A stretch of 64,000 bases of DNA from contig CAJXDR010000002.1 in assembly GCA_913052345.1 (NCBI GenBank), positions 37,005-101,004 on the forward strand, read 5' to 3'. The position numbers were made by a program, and so were the translations under genes. Of this stretch, positions 1 to 9,501 are shown one piece after another. Under the pieces are notes generated by a model. The model saw only the letters and a program-made list of their open reading frames with translations. It had not been told where the DNA came from and ran no database searches. The stretch is from UBA4421 sp002470275. Its GTDB lineage: Bacteria > Pseudomonadota > Gammaproteobacteria > Pseudomonadales > Azotimanducaceae. Each line of letters opens with the position of its first letter. Positions within the stretch are counted from its first letter, which is position 1.

Positions 1-2
1 TG

Positions 3-341
3 CCCCAAGGCTCAACTCGATACGATAGTGATGAGCGCATTCCCCACACGGTTTTTATCAATCCCGTCATCACTGTCCTGGACGACGAGGAAGCGGGCTA
101 CTGGGAGGGCTGTCTTTCAGTACCGGGCCTGCGGGGCTTTGTTCAGCGGCCACAACATGTGCGCGTGGACTATCTTGATCAAGCTGGCGTTCCCCGGCAG
201 CGGGCGCTGAGTGGGTTTTCAGCCACCGTCATCCAGCACGAGTTTGATCACCTGGATGGCCGCCTGTATATCGACCACATCAAAACGCCAGAGCTACTGA
301 TGTTTGAGGAGGAGTGGCTCGAATACCACGCCGCCCGATAG
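3..341 (+). CDS. def: peptide deformylase, 3' part only
   Basis: Removes the formyl group from the N-terminal methionine of new proteins. The gene runs in from the left edge; 112 C-terminal residues are visible. Two of the three family motifs are present: EGCLS, with the metal-binding Cys codon at 111-113, and HEFDH, with its two metal-binding His codons at 237-239 and 249-251. The first motif (GxGxAAxQ) lies outside the window. The stop is 1 base before the end of the convergent ilvA gene. The tail after HEFDH is of normal length. Identity is firm; whether this is the main or a paralogous deformylase cannot be told, and the usual partner fmt is not visible. Confidence 0.93.
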   Translation, partial: PQGSTRYDSDERIPHTVFINPVITVLDDEEAGYWEGCLSVPGLRGFVQRPQHVRVDYLDQAGVPRQRALSGFSATVIQHEFDHLDGRLYIDHIKTPELLMFEEEWLEYHAAR

Positions 342-342
342 G

Positions 343-1857
343 TTACTCGAGGAAAAGTTCGTAGGCCGGATTACCCTCTTCTGACCAAAACCGGTAGCCA
401 ATGCGGCGAAGGTAGGCCTCAAGCTCTCGGCGTTGGCCGTTCTCTGCCTTAAACCCGACCAGCACTCGGCCCCACGCAGCGCCGTGGTTGCGATAATGGA
501 AAAGCGAAATATTCCACTTCGACCCTAGGCCCGATAGAAACTCCAGCAGGGCGCCGGGGCGCTCGGGAAATTCAAAACGAAACAGCATTTCCGTCCCGCC
601 ACCCGGGCGATGACCCCCAACCATATGGCGGACGTGCACCTTTGCCGCCTCGTTGTCCGTCATGTCGAGCACTCGGTACCCCTTAGCTTCGAGGCCTAGG
701 CGCGTTTCCTCGCGATCCTGAACGGAACCAATACCCAAGCCGACATAAATGTGTGCGTCATTATTGTCCGAGCGTCGATAGTTGAATTCGGTGATCGATC
801 GCTTGCCAAGCGCCCGGCAGAATTTTAGGAAGCTGCCCTGCACCTCAGGCACCGTAACGCCGAAAATGGCCTCCCTAGATTCGCCGAATTCTGCGCGCTC
901 GGAAATATGGCGCAGACGATCAAAATTCACGTTCGCTCCGCTGACGATGGCCGCTACGGCCTTCATATCGTGGGGCTGGTTAAGGTATCGCTTCATCCCG
1001 GCAATAGAGAGTGCGCCTGCGGGTTCGCTGATACAGCGTGTGTCCTCAAAGACGTCCTTGATGGCAGCACAAATTTCATCCACCGAGACCACCACCACAT
1101 CATCCACATAGTGACGGGCGACCTTGAAGGTTTCTTGGCCAATCTGGGCGACGCTCACGCCGTCCGCAAACAGGTCTAGCTTCTCGATGGGCAGCTTGAC
1201 CCTTCGACCTGCCGTCATCGCGGCCTGGAGACAGGCTGACCCCTCAGCTTCAACGCCGATTATTCGCGTCTTTGGATGCAGGTATTTGACGTAGGCGGCA
1301 ATACCCGCGATGAGACCGCCGCCGCCTACAGGTATAAAGATCGCATCAAGGGGGCCTTCATGCTGATTGATGATCTCCATGCCAATGGTGCCCTGCCCGG
1401 CAATGACGTCAATATCGTCATAGGGAGGCACGAAGGTTAGGTCGTTTTCCTCGGCAAGCGCACGAGCGTGAACCGAAGCCTCGTCGTAGTTGTCACCATG
1501 CAGAATAACTTTAGCTCCGCGGTCGCGGACCGCATTCACCTTTATGCTCGGGGTATTCTTCCCCATGACAATACTGGCCTTCATCCGCAGGGTTTGGGCC
1601 GAAATGGCGACCCCCTGGGCATGGTTGCCTGCGGAAGCCGTAATGACCCCCGCCTGCTTCTGCTGGTCGCTCAAACTCGCCATCTTGTTATAAGCACCAC
1701 GCAGCTTGAAGCTGTAGATGCTCTGCATGTCCTCGCGCTTTAGGCTCACATCCACGCCGAGCCGTCTGCTCAGTAGCGGCGCCTTGGAAAGGGGGGTTTC
1801 TGACGCGATTTCATAGACCCGCGATGAAAGAATTCGCTTTACATAGTGTTCTAGCAT
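343..1857 (-). CDS. ilvA: threonine ammonia-lyase, biosynthetic
   Basis: PLP enzyme that deaminates threonine to 2-oxobutanoate, the first step to isoleucine. The 504-residue length matches the long, allosteric biosynthetic form. The N-terminal catalytic domain (about 1-320) carries the PLP lysine K51 in SFKLRGAYNK and the phosphate-binding GGGGL at 178-182. The C-terminal 170 residues contain two ACT-like regulatory repeats, starting near REAIFGV and RFEFPERPG, which in the family mediate isoleucine inhibition. It is divergent from rpiA with 38 bases between start codons; the ilvA-rpiA pair is conserved in pseudomonads. No leader peptide or attenuator is evident in so short a gap. Confidence 0.96.
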   Translation of the reverse strand: MLEHYVKRILSSRVYEIASETPLSKAPLLSRRLGVDVSLKREDMQSIYSFKLRGAYNKMASLSDQQKQAGVITASAGNHAQGVAISAQTLRMKASIVMGKNTPSIKVNAVRDRGAKVILHGDNYDEASVHARALAEENDLTFVPPYDDIDVIAGQGTIGMEIINQHEGPLDAIFIPVGGGGLIAGIAAYVKYLHPKTRIIGVEAEGSACLQAAMTAGRRVKLPIEKLDLFADGVSVAQIGQETFKVARHYVDDVVVVSVDEICAAIKDVFEDTRCISEPAGALSIAGMKRYLNQPHDMKAVAAIVSGANVNFDRLRHISERAEFGESREAIFGVTVPEVQGSFLKFCRALGKRSITEFNYRRSDNNDAHIYVGLGIGSVQDREETRLGLEAKGYRVLDMTDNEAAKVHVRHMVGGHRPGGGTEMLFRFEFPERPGALLEFLSGLGSKWNISLFHYRNHGAAWGRVLVGFKAENGQRRELEAYLRRIGYRFWSEEGNPAYELFLE

Positions 1858-1895
1858 GTCACCATTTTCTCTGTTCTCAGCCGACGAGGCCAGCT

Positions 1896-2567
1896 ATGAA
1901 TTCAACAAATGACTCCCTAAAGCTAGCCGCTGCTCAACGCGCGGCGGCTTATATCGAACCAAGACTTAGCCGAGAGAGCATTGTGGGTGTCGGGACAGGT
2001 TCCACCGTCAATTTCTTTATTGATGAACTCGCGAATCTTAAACACCTTTTCGACGCCGCAGTATCCTCTAGCGAAGCCTCCACGGATAGGCTGCTCGCCT
2101 GTGGAATCAACGTCGTTAGTCTCAATGCCAGCCCTCGCCTAGACGTATACGTAGACGGCGCAGACGAAATCACCTCTGAACGAAATATGATCAAAGGGGG
2201 TGGCGCAGCGCTCACGAGAGAGAAGATTGTTGCGGCCGCCGCAGATGAATTTGTCTGCATCGCCGATATCTCTAAGCGCGTTGATCGTCTCGGGGGATTC
2301 CCGCTGCCGGTAGAGGTCATCCCCATGGCGCGAAGCCTGGTTGCGCGACATCTGGTGGACCTGGGCGGCAAACCCATTTGGCGAGAGCAAACCGTTACCG
2401 ACAACGGCAACTGGATTCTTGATGTTCACGATCTGGTCATCAGTGACCCTGCCGAGATGGAATCTCGGATAAACAATTTAGCCGGCGTTGTCTGCAACGG
2501 CATCTTTGCACAACAGGCCGCTGACATTGCCTTTTTAGCGGGTCCTGATGGCTTGGTTACGATTTAA
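1896..2567 (+). CDS. rpiA: ribose-5-phosphate isomerase A
   Basis: Interconverts ribose-5-phosphate and ribulose-5-phosphate in the pentose phosphate pathway. The ATG at 1896 gives 223 residues, the usual family size. An in-frame upstream start at 1824 would add 24 residues that overlap ilvA and have no family counterpart, so it is rejected. Visible motifs are GTGST (33-37), DGADE (87-91) and KGGGAALTREK (100-110), where E109 is the expected catalytic base. A GACGAGG ribosome-binding stretch precedes the chosen start. The last 11 bases overlap the convergent flavoprotein gene. Confidence 0.96.
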   Translation: MNSTNDSLKLAAAQRAAAYIEPRLSRESIVGVGTGSTVNFFIDELANLKHLFDAAVSSSEASTDRLLACGINVVSLNASPRLDVYVDGADEITSERNMIKGGGAALTREKIVAAAADEFVCIADISKRVDRLGGFPLPVEVIPMARSLVARHLVDLGGKPIWREQTVTDNGNWILDVHDLVISDPAEMESRINNLAGVVCNGIFAQQAADIAFLAGPDGLVTI

Positions 2568-3933
2568 CAATCGCGTTGGCAGGAATGAGCTTGTGGGGGT
2601 TTAGAATCTGGTCTGGATCGAATAGCGCTTTGAGGCCTCGCATGTACTCTATTTCTTCATCACTACGGCTGTAGCTGAGGAAATCTCGTTTCAGCAGCCC
2701 TACCCCATGTTCGGCTGAGATACTGCCTCCTCGCTTGGCCACCAGCTCAAAAATTCTTGGGCTCATTGCATGGCCATGATGAAAAAACTCCTCTACGGAA
2801 AGATGATCCGGTCGAAGAATGTTCAAATGCAGATTGCCATCACCAATATGCCCATACCAGCAGACCTCAAAGTCTGGATAGCTGCCGGTGACGTACCGAT
2901 CCACATCCTGCAAAAAAGCGGGTACGTCGCTGACCCTCACGGAGAGATCATTTTTGTAGGGTGTGTAGGGCGCCAGGCTCTCTGAAATCCCCTCTCGCAG
3001 ACTCCATAACCCCTGGGCCTGGGCTTCAGACTGACTGATTACGCCATCGGTTACCCACCCCTCTTGGACGCAGGTCTCAAACGCTCGCTCCACGGCCGCC
3101 ATATCCTCCTCATCGAATTCGAGAAGCGCATAGTTTTCCTCGGCAGAGGCGAGAGGTGCCGATAGCCCGCGATGAGTCCGAACTTTTTGCAGTGCTAAAT
3201 CCGAAAAGAACTCAAAAGCAGAAAGCTCTGTCGCCTGATTGAAGCACTTCAGAACGCTGAGCAGGTCAACTACCTTGGGGACGCCCAACACCATCACCAC
3301 CTGTGGCGAGGGAGGTGCCATCAGCTGGATATCTAACTCACAGATCAAACCCAAGGTTCCTTCAGAACCGATCATCAGGTGTCTAAAGTCGTATCCCGTC
3401 GCGTTCTTAACGAGGCCAGCGTTGCAGTCCAAAATTTTTCCAGCCCCTGTGACGACCTTCATGCCTGCCACCCAAGACCGAGTCAGTCCGTATCGAATGA
3501 CCTTAATACCCCCTGCGTTGGTCGCCACATTGCCGCCTATCTGACTGGAGCCAGAGGAAGCAAAGTCCACGGGATAGAAAAGGCCCTGATCCTGGGCAAA
3601 CGCCTGTAACGCTGCCGTCACCAGTCCCGGCTCGCATTTCACAAGCCTATCTTGAGGGTTGAAATCGAGGATCTTATTCATCCGATCAAAGGAGACGACA
3701 ACTTCCCCCTGACTGGCCACTGCGCCGCCGGATAAACCCGTGCGACCACCCGAGGGCACCAGGGCTATGCTCTCTGATCTTGCATAGGAGACGAGCGCCT
3801 GAACCTCCTCTATGGTTTCCGGAAACACAATGGCGCTCGGGGCCACCGTCAATCCATTGGTCCAGTCCTTACCCCAAATCTGCAGACTCTCTTGATCCCG
3901 GCGAATTTGCCGTTCTGCAAAGATATTATCCAA
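2557..3933 (-). CDS. FAD-linked oxidase, D-2-hydroxyglutarate dehydrogenase-like
   Basis: FAD-dependent 2-hydroxyacid dehydrogenase of the GlcD/D2HGDH/DLD group. The N-terminal PCMH-type FAD-binding domain shows the PSGGRTGLSGG loop (60-70). The C-terminal domain has the metal/substrate signature GHIGDGNLH (361-369) and SAEHG (406-410). At 458 residues it matches D-2-hydroxyglutarate dehydrogenase, which in Pseudomonas removes the D-2-hydroxyglutarate made by SerA; serA is not visible here. D-lactate or glycolate remain possible substrates because the family is not separable by eye. It is followed 33 bases upstream by an alpha/beta hydrolase on the same strand and overlaps the rpiA 3' end. 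Confidence 0.82.
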   Translation of the reverse strand: MDNIFAERQIRRDQESLQIWGKDWTNGLTVAPSAIVFPETIEEVQALVSYARSESIALVPSGGRTGLSGGAVASQGEVVVSFDRMNKILDFNPQDRLVKCEPGLVTAALQAFAQDQGLFYPVDFASSGSSQIGGNVATNAGGIKVIRYGLTRSWVAGMKVVTGAGKILDCNAGLVKNATGYDFRHLMIGSEGTLGLICELDIQLMAPPSPQVVMVLGVPKVVDLLSVLKCFNQATELSAFEFFSDLALQKVRTHRGLSAPLASAEENYALLEFDEEDMAAVERAFETCVQEGWVTDGVISQSEAQAQGLWSLREGISESLAPYTPYKNDLSVRVSDVPAFLQDVDRYVTGSYPDFEVCWYGHIGDGNLHLNILRPDHLSVEEFFHHGHAMSPRIFELVAKRGGSISAEHGVGLLKRDFLSYSRSDEEIEYMRGLKALFDPDQILNPHKLIPANAIVKS

Positions 3934-3966
3934 TCTTATTCCTCCGCTGACCGAAGCATCCGTGCG

Positions 3967-4914
3967 CTACCACTCACAGACCTGATCCAGCCAGGCCCAA
4001 AACTCATCACGGATTTCCTTTTTCTCATTCACCAGGTGGTGGTGGGCGGGTGGAAAGGCGCGAAAGTAGGCGCCCGGATATAGCCGGTCGAACACCCGGA
4101 AACCATGACGATAGTCTACCGTCTTATCCTGGTACCCATAGATCACTCGTGGTGCCAAGTCGGACACCTCACCCCGCTCAAACACCGTAAACCAATCAAC
4201 CATAGCCTGAACCCACGTAACCGGTAAAACCTGGGACTGAAGCGGATCTTTGTACAACAGATTGACGAAGTCTGGGTCATCAATATCGGCACGCATTCTC
4301 CGGGGTCGACGCTGCACAAAGTGCTTAACGACAGCAAAGTACCCGCGTATCCAGGACCAGGCGTAAGGGCGAACAAGCGGCGCAAACAGCATCAACTCCC
4401 CACTGGGACGATCCTGTTGCTGACGCCAATACTCCATAATGAGCGCACCGCCCATGCTCTGGCCCAGCCAGTGAATGGCCCGGCCTTCAGCCACCTGCTT
4501 AACCAATCTGTGCATTCTTTGGATGACCGCGATATAGGACTGAAAGCTGTCGATGGCGGCGGGTTCCCCGGAGGAGAGGCCGTGGCCGATCTGGTCAAAA
4601 ATCGCGACCCCGATATTGCGCTCCAACAGAGCGTCGACGCAGTGTGCGTAGAGGCCAGCATGATCATAGTAACCGTGGCAAACGATAGCCCACGACCGAG
4701 GATTTTCCGGCTCATGCAGCTGCACAAAAATCCTGTCCTCCGCCACCTCAAGCACGCCGTAGGTGCTCTTGTGGGCCGAGATGCCTGTCCGGTAGAAGGC
4801 CACGTAATTGGCAAAGGCTTCCCCATCAAGAGGGCACCAGTCCCCCTTACTCAGGTCCGCCCCGTGAACTAGGCCAGCCACCTCAGCATGCTGGAACGCT
4901 CCCTGGCCACGCAT
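3967..4914 (-). CDS. alpha/beta hydrolase, lysophospholipase-like (S33 type)
   Basis: Probable serine esterase or monoacylglycerol/lysophospholipid lipase. The fold is indicated by the oxyanion-hole segment HGYYDH (80-85), the nucleophile elbow GQSMGG with S153, a late acid region YGYQDKTVDY and a histidine-rich C-terminal stretch PPAHHH that would supply the catalytic His. No signal peptide is seen, so it is probably cytoplasmic or peripheral. It lies between the aldolase and the flavoprotein gene on the same strand (39 and 33 bases apart) and may be cotranscribed with fba, but nothing links it functionally to glycolysis. Substrate unknown. Confidence 0.75.
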   Translation of the reverse strand: MRGQGAFQHAEVAGLVHGADLSKGDWCPLDGEAFANYVAFYRTGISAHKSTYGVLEVAEDRIFVQLHEPENPRSWAIVCHGYYDHAGLYAHCVDALLERNIGVAIFDQIGHGLSSGEPAAIDSFQSYIAVIQRMHRLVKQVAEGRAIHWLGQSMGGALIMEYWRQQQDRPSGELMLFAPLVRPYAWSWIRGYFAVVKHFVQRRPRRMRADIDDPDFVNLLYKDPLQSQVLPVTWVQAMVDWFTVFERGEVSDLAPRVIYGYQDKTVDYRHGFRVFDRLYPGAYFRAFPPAHHHLVNEKKEIRDEFWAWLDQVCEW

Positions 4915-4953
4915 CCTTCCTTCCGACGAAACAGCAACAAGCCAGCGAGGCTG

Positions 4954-6018
4954 CTACTGAATCACCGGATCAAGTTCGCCCGCGCTATAGGCAATGAACA
5001 TGCTCTCTAGCGAGTTTGCTCGAATCTTGTGTGCATTGCCCGCCGTGCCAAAGGCCTCATAGCGAGCGATCACCACGTCACGCATGGCCGTCTGTGTTTT
5101 GGCCAGGTATTTTCGGGGGTCGAACTCACCGGGGTTTTCCGCCAAAAATCTTCGCACGGCGGCGGTTGAGGCAAGACGCAGATCCGTATCAATGTTGACC
5201 TTCCGCACGCCGTGACGAATGCCCTGCTGAATCTCTTCAACGGGAACGCCGTAGGTTTCTGGAATCTCTCCGCCGAATTCATTGATCTCTTGCAGCAGCT
5301 CTTGAGGTACCGAAGAGCTGCCGTGCATCACTAAGTGGGTATTCGGCAGCCGTCCGTGGATCGCCTTAACTCGCTCAATGGCCAGAATATCGCCGGTGGG
5401 TGGGCGACTGAATTTATAGGCACCGTGCGAGGTGCCGATGGCGATGGCCAAGGCATCCACCTGGGTCTGCCGAACAAAGTCAGCGGCCTGTTCGGGGTCT
5501 GTTAGCAGCTGGTCCATGGACAACTGGCCCTCGGCGCCAACGCCGTCTTCCTCACCGGCCATGCCGGATTCCAGAGACCCAAGGCAGCCAAGCTCTCCTT
5601 CTACGGAAACGCCACACGCATGAGCCATATCAACCACGCGTCGAGTCACGCTGACGTTGTAGTCGTATTCTGCGGGGGTTTTTTGATCTTCTAGCAGGGA
5701 CCCGTCCATCATGACGGAGGTAAAACCGATTTGCATCGACCGCTGACAGACATCCGCGGAGGCGCCATGATCTTGGTGCATCACCACCGGAATGTGGGGA
5801 AATTCTTCTACCGCCGCCAGCATCAGGTGCCGCAGGAAATTTGGACCCGCATATTTGCGTGCCCCGGCGGACGCCTGAACAATCACAGGACTATCCGTTT
5901 GATCTGCCCCCTCCATGATGGCTCGCATTTGCTCAAGATTGTTCACGTTGAATGCCGGCACACCGTAATCATTCTCTGCAGCATGATCTAAGAGTTGCCT
6001 TAAGCTGATAAGCGCCAT
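4954..6018 (-). CDS. fba: class II fructose-bisphosphate aldolase, Calvin-cycle subtype
   Basis: Zinc-dependent aldolase cleaving fructose-1,6-bisphosphate to glyceraldehyde-3-phosphate and dihydroxyacetone phosphate. At 354 residues with HQDHGAS (81-87; Zn ligand H81, catalytic D83), EGELG, GTSHGAYK and HGSSSVP it fits the CbbA-like IIA subtype used by pseudomonads in central metabolism. It is the last sugar-phosphate gene of the leftward tkt-pgk-fba set, 49 bases after pgk. No RuBisCO or phosphoribulokinase gene is visible, so the Calvin label is a subfamily name and not evidence of CO2 fixation. Confidence 0.95.
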   Translation of the reverse strand: MALISLRQLLDHAAENDYGVPAFNVNNLEQMRAIMEGADQTDSPVIVQASAGARKYAGPNFLRHLMLAAVEEFPHIPVVMHQDHGASADVCQRSMQIGFTSVMMDGSLLEDQKTPAEYDYNVSVTRRVVDMAHACGVSVEGELGCLGSLESGMAGEEDGVGAEGQLSMDQLLTDPEQAADFVRQTQVDALAIAIGTSHGAYKFSRPPTGDILAIERVKAIHGRLPNTHLVMHGSSSVPQELLQEINEFGGEIPETYGVPVEEIQQGIRHGVRKVNIDTDLRLASTAAVRRFLAENPGEFDPRKYLAKTQTAMRDVVIARYEAFGTAGNAHKIRANSLESMFIAYSAGELDPVIQ

Positions 6019-6067
6019 GGATATCTGTCTCCGTTTTTCGTTGGCCCAACATTGGGCGTTATAACCA

Positions 6068-7252
6068 CTAAACTATTGGGCCTTCATTCAGGCGTCTGCC
6101 CAGGATTTCCACCGCCGGCAGCGGCTTGCCCTCCACAAATTCAAGAAAGGCACCGCCCCCGGTTGAGATATAGGATAGACCTTCCGCCACCCCAAATTTC
6201 TCTACAGCGGCCAGCGTATCGCCTCCACCGGCGATTGAATAGGCGGGACTTGCCCCAATTGCCTCGGCCAAGACGCGGGTCCCCTCCGCGAATGGCGCAA
6301 ACTCAAAGACGCCAACCGGACCGTTCCATAGGATGGTGCGCGAGGTCAGCAGCCGATCAGCCAAAGCCCTCGCCGTTTCCGGACCAATGTCCAGAATCAT
6401 ATCTTCCGGCCCTACCTCCGTGACGGGCTTTACGGTGCCCACCGCGCTGGCGGAGAACTCCGTGGCGACCACTACATCACTGGGGATTGGAATATCCACT
6501 TTTTCCGCAATCTTTCGGGCCGTATCAATTAAGGCAGGTTCGTGCATAGAGCGTCCCACTTCGTAGCCTACGGCGGCCATAAAGGTATTGGCGATGCCGC
6601 CGCCGACGATGATCTCATCAGCAACCTCAGCTAGGGAGCCGAGCACCTCTAGCTTACTTGATACCTTGGCACCACCTATGATGGCCACCATGGGGGATTC
6701 TGGCTGGGCCAAGGAGCGACCCAACGCCTCTAGCTCAGCGGAAAGCAGGGTGCCAGCGCAAACTTCTTTCGCAAATTTCGCTACGCCGTGGGTCGATGCA
6801 TGGGCTCTGTGAGCGGTGCCGAAGGCGTCCATGACGAATACATCGCAGCTGCGGGCCAGTTCACGGGCTAGCGCGTCATCATTTGACTTTTCTCCGGTGA
6901 GGAATCGAACGTTTTCAAGCACGGCAACGGTCCCCGGCCCTACCCCTCGAATCTCTTCCGGTGACCTGAGCAGCTGCACCTCGGTTGCCAGAAGCGAGGC
7001 GAGGTGAGCGACCACAGGCATCAAGGAGAATTCCTCGTCATACTGCCCCTCAGTCGGTCGCCCGAGGTGCGACATGATGATCACCGCTGCACCCGCCTCT
7101 CGGGCAGCGTCGATGGTAGGTATTGAGGCACGTATCCGCGCATCGCTGGTGACGCGACCCTCACTGATGGGCACGTTGAGATCCGCGCGGATTAACACGC
7201 GCCTAGACGCGAGATTGACCTCATGAACAGAACGAATGGACGGTAGCCGCAT
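6068..7252 (-). CDS. pgk: phosphoglycerate kinase
   Basis: Transfers phosphate between 1,3-bisphosphoglycerate and ADP. The 394 residues cover the whole family length. RADLNVPI (22-29) is the conserved substrate-binding start of the N domain, a GGAKVSSKLEVL segment marks the interdomain/nucleotide region, and GGGDT near the C-terminus is the ATP-phosphate loop. It lies 35 bases downstream of tkt. In Pseudomonas an erythrose-4-phosphate/glyceraldehyde-3-phosphate dehydrogenase gene (epd) separates tkt and pgk; here none is present. Confidence 0.96.
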   Translation of the reverse strand: MRLPSIRSVHEVNLASRRVLIRADLNVPISEGRVTSDARIRASIPTIDAAREAGAAVIIMSHLGRPTEGQYDEEFSLMPVVAHLASLLATEVQLLRSPEEIRGVGPGTVAVLENVRFLTGEKSNDDALARELARSCDVFVMDAFGTAHRAHASTHGVAKFAKEVCAGTLLSAELEALGRSLAQPESPMVAIIGGAKVSSKLEVLGSLAEVADEIIVGGGIANTFMAAVGYEVGRSMHEPALIDTARKIAEKVDIPIPSDVVVATEFSASAVGTVKPVTEVGPEDMILDIGPETARALADRLLTSRTILWNGPVGVFEFAPFAEGTRVLAEAIGASPAYSIAGGGDTLAAVEKFGVAEGLSYISTGGGAFLEFVEGKPLPAVEILGRRLNEGPIV

Positions 7253-7287
7253 TGCCTTCCCCCGTTAAAACGGCCCCTGAGCCTTTT

Positions 7288-9285
7288 TCAAACCTGCTGA
7301 GGTTCTTGATTTGACAACACGCGCCGGGTCGCCTGGACGACGGCCTCAGCGGTCATCCCGAGTTCCGCCAGTACCGCCGCGCCAGGGCCGGATAAGCCAA
7401 AGCGATCAATGCCCACCACGGCACCGTCGATCCCGACCCACTTATACCAGGGGTCCGGATAGCCGGCCTCTACCGCAATTCGCGCTCGAATGTGACTGGG
7501 CAACACGGATTCACGATATCCCGCATCCTGGGCCTCGAATACCTCGACACAGGGCATGGACACTACGCGGGCGTTGATGCCCTCGGCTTCAAGCAGTTCA
7601 GCTGCCTGCATTGCTAGTCCGACTTCAGACCCGGTGGCGATCAAAATGGCCTGGGGCGATCCACCGCCATCTCGCAGCACGTAGCCTCCCCTGTGCACAC
7701 TGTCGAAGGCCGCCTGGTCTCGCGTCTGAGCCTGGGTTTTCTGCCGGGTAAAGATCAAAGCCGTTGGCGTTTCACGACTGGCGACAGCCGCCTTCCAGGC
7801 CACCGCAGATTCAACCATGTCGCAAGGGCGCCACACGCTAAGATTGGGCGTCATCCGCAGGTTGGCCGTTTGCTCAACGGGCTGGTGCGTCGGCCCGTCT
7901 TCACCTACGGCAACGCTATCGTGGGTGTAGACGAATATGTTGGGCAGCCGCATCAGCGCGGCCAGCCTGACGGCGTTACGCGCGTACTCCATAAAGATCA
8001 GGAAGGTCCCGGTAAAGGGCCTGATGCCTCCATGAAGCTGGATTCCGTTGCTCATCGCGGTCATGCCGAATTCCCTAACCCCGTAGCTCAGGTACTGGTC
8101 ATCTGACGCATCCTTCCATCGCGTATTGTTTGAACCCGTGAGGTCGGCAGACCCACCAAATAACTCTGGAATGCCTGCAGCCACAGCCCCCAGACAAGTT
8201 TGTGAAGCCTTCCTCGTTTCAATATCCGCCGGTGCGTTGTGGCTGGCCTGCGCCAGGGCATCAATCTCTTGGTGCCAATCTGGCGGCAACGTGCCCGACA
8301 TACGACGCGAAAATTCCGCTGCCTGTTGAGGGTGGGCGGCCTGATAACTCGCCATCAACTCCCGCCACTGAGCATGCTGCCGTGCGCCTGCCTCCTGCTG
8401 ATTCCAAGCCTCAGCAATCGCCGGAGGCATTTCCCACTCAGCTGCCGTCCAGCCTAGTTCAGCCTTGGTCAGGGCAATCTCTTCTGCACCCAGCGCCGCA
8501 CCATGGACGGAGGCGGTACCTTTCTTGTTTGGGGAGCCAAAGCCAATGGTGGTTTTGCAGCACACTAACGTTGGGCGGCCATCCGAGTCGGCAGCCGTCC
8601 GCAGGGCCACGGCAATTTCATCCGCGTCATGCCCGTCCACATTGCGCACCACGCGCCAGCCATAGGCTTCAAACCGTGCTGGCACATCTTCCGAAAACCA
8701 GGCGTCCACAGCGCCATCAATGGAAATGCCGTTGTCGTCGTAGATACAGATGAGTTTGTCGAGCTTAAGCGTGCCGGCCAAGGAGGCTGCCTCATGGGAA
8801 ATGCCCTCCATCAAACACCCATCCCCAGCGATCACCCAGGTACGGTGGTCCACGGGCTCGATTTCGGGCGTGTTAAATTCCGCCGCCAGTTTCTGCTCTG
8901 CCAAGGCCATACCGACGGCCATGGCAAATCCCTGACCCAGAGGTCCCGTCGTTGTCTCCACCCCAGGACATTCGTTGAATTCTGGGTGACCGGCAGTCTT
9001 GGAATGCAGCTGCCTAAAGTCCTTCAAGTCCTGAATCGAAACGTCATAGCCCGTAAGGTGAAGTAGCGCGTAGAGCAACATGGACCCGTGACCGTTTGAT
9101 AGGACGAATCGGTCCCGGTTCGGCCAGCTGGGATCGCTGGGGTCATGCTTCAGGAAATCCCGCCAAAGTACTTCAGCCACATCCGCGAGGCCCATGGGCG
9201 CACCCGGGTGCCCGCTATTAGCGGCCTGAACGGCATCCATTGCGAGTACGCGGATGGCATTGGCGAGTTCGAATCTAGAGGACAT
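7288..9285 (-). CDS. tkt: transketolase
   Basis: Thiamine diphosphate enzyme moving two-carbon units between sugar phosphates. The 665 residues match bacterial TktA. The N-terminus has SGHPGAPMG, followed by the TPP/Mg site GDGCLMEG...DDNGISIDG. The middle pyrimidine-binding domain includes THDSVAVGEDGPTHQPVEQ, and the C-terminal domain ends normally. First gene of the leftward tkt-pgk-fba operon and divergent from metK across 216 bases. Confidence 0.97.
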   Translation of the reverse strand: MSSRFELANAIRVLAMDAVQAANSGHPGAPMGLADVAEVLWRDFLKHDPSDPSWPNRDRFVLSNGHGSMLLYALLHLTGYDVSIQDLKDFRQLHSKTAGHPEFNECPGVETTTGPLGQGFAMAVGMALAEQKLAAEFNTPEIEPVDHRTWVIAGDGCLMEGISHEAASLAGTLKLDKLICIYDDNGISIDGAVDAWFSEDVPARFEAYGWRVVRNVDGHDADEIAVALRTAADSDGRPTLVCCKTTIGFGSPNKKGTASVHGAALGAEEIALTKAELGWTAAEWEMPPAIAEAWNQQEAGARQHAQWRELMASYQAAHPQQAAEFSRRMSGTLPPDWHQEIDALAQASHNAPADIETRKASQTCLGAVAAGIPELFGGSADLTGSNNTRWKDASDDQYLSYGVREFGMTAMSNGIQLHGGIRPFTGTFLIFMEYARNAVRLAALMRLPNIFVYTHDSVAVGEDGPTHQPVEQTANLRMTPNLSVWRPCDMVESAVAWKAAVASRETPTALIFTRQKTQAQTRDQAAFDSVHRGGYVLRDGGGSPQAILIATGSEVGLAMQAAELLEAEGINARVVSMPCVEVFEAQDAGYRESVLPSHIRARIAVEAGYPDPWYKWVGIDGAVVGIDRFGLSGPGAAVLAELGMTAEAVVQATRRVLSNQEPQQV

Positions 9286-9377
9286 AGGCGGTCTCGGGTG
9301 TGCTAAACCGTTATTGTCAAGATTTGCCAGCCGGACTGCAAACTTTGAGTGTAAAACTCACCAACACCGAACCCTTA

Positions 9378-9390
9378 TGGTCAATGACCA
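9378..9390. promoter_or_regulatory. 13-bp palindrome in the tkt/metK divergent gap
   Basis: The 216-base gap between the divergent tkt and metK starts contains TGGTCA-A-TGACCA, a perfect 6-bp inverted repeat around one base, about 112 bases before the metK start and 93 before tkt. A weaker repeat (TGAGT-gtaaa-ACTCA, near 9347-9361) lies beside it. It does not match the MetJ box. I infer a possible operator for either gene; the regulator is unknown and no riboswitch structure was recognised in the rest of the gap. Confidence 0.3.
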
Positions 9391-9501
9391 GGATTGAAAC
9401 TTTGCGTGCTTCAGCAGATTTTTTTATCCAATTTCGTGTATCTTCGCCGCTCGGTTTTTCTTAAGAACTTGTCCCGCTCAAAAAGCGAAGAGGACCGCCC
9501 A

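Noticed and set aside
9286..9501. SAM riboswitch upstream of metK
   Set aside because: I could not find a set of helices fitting any known SAM-riboswitch core; only short dyads are present.
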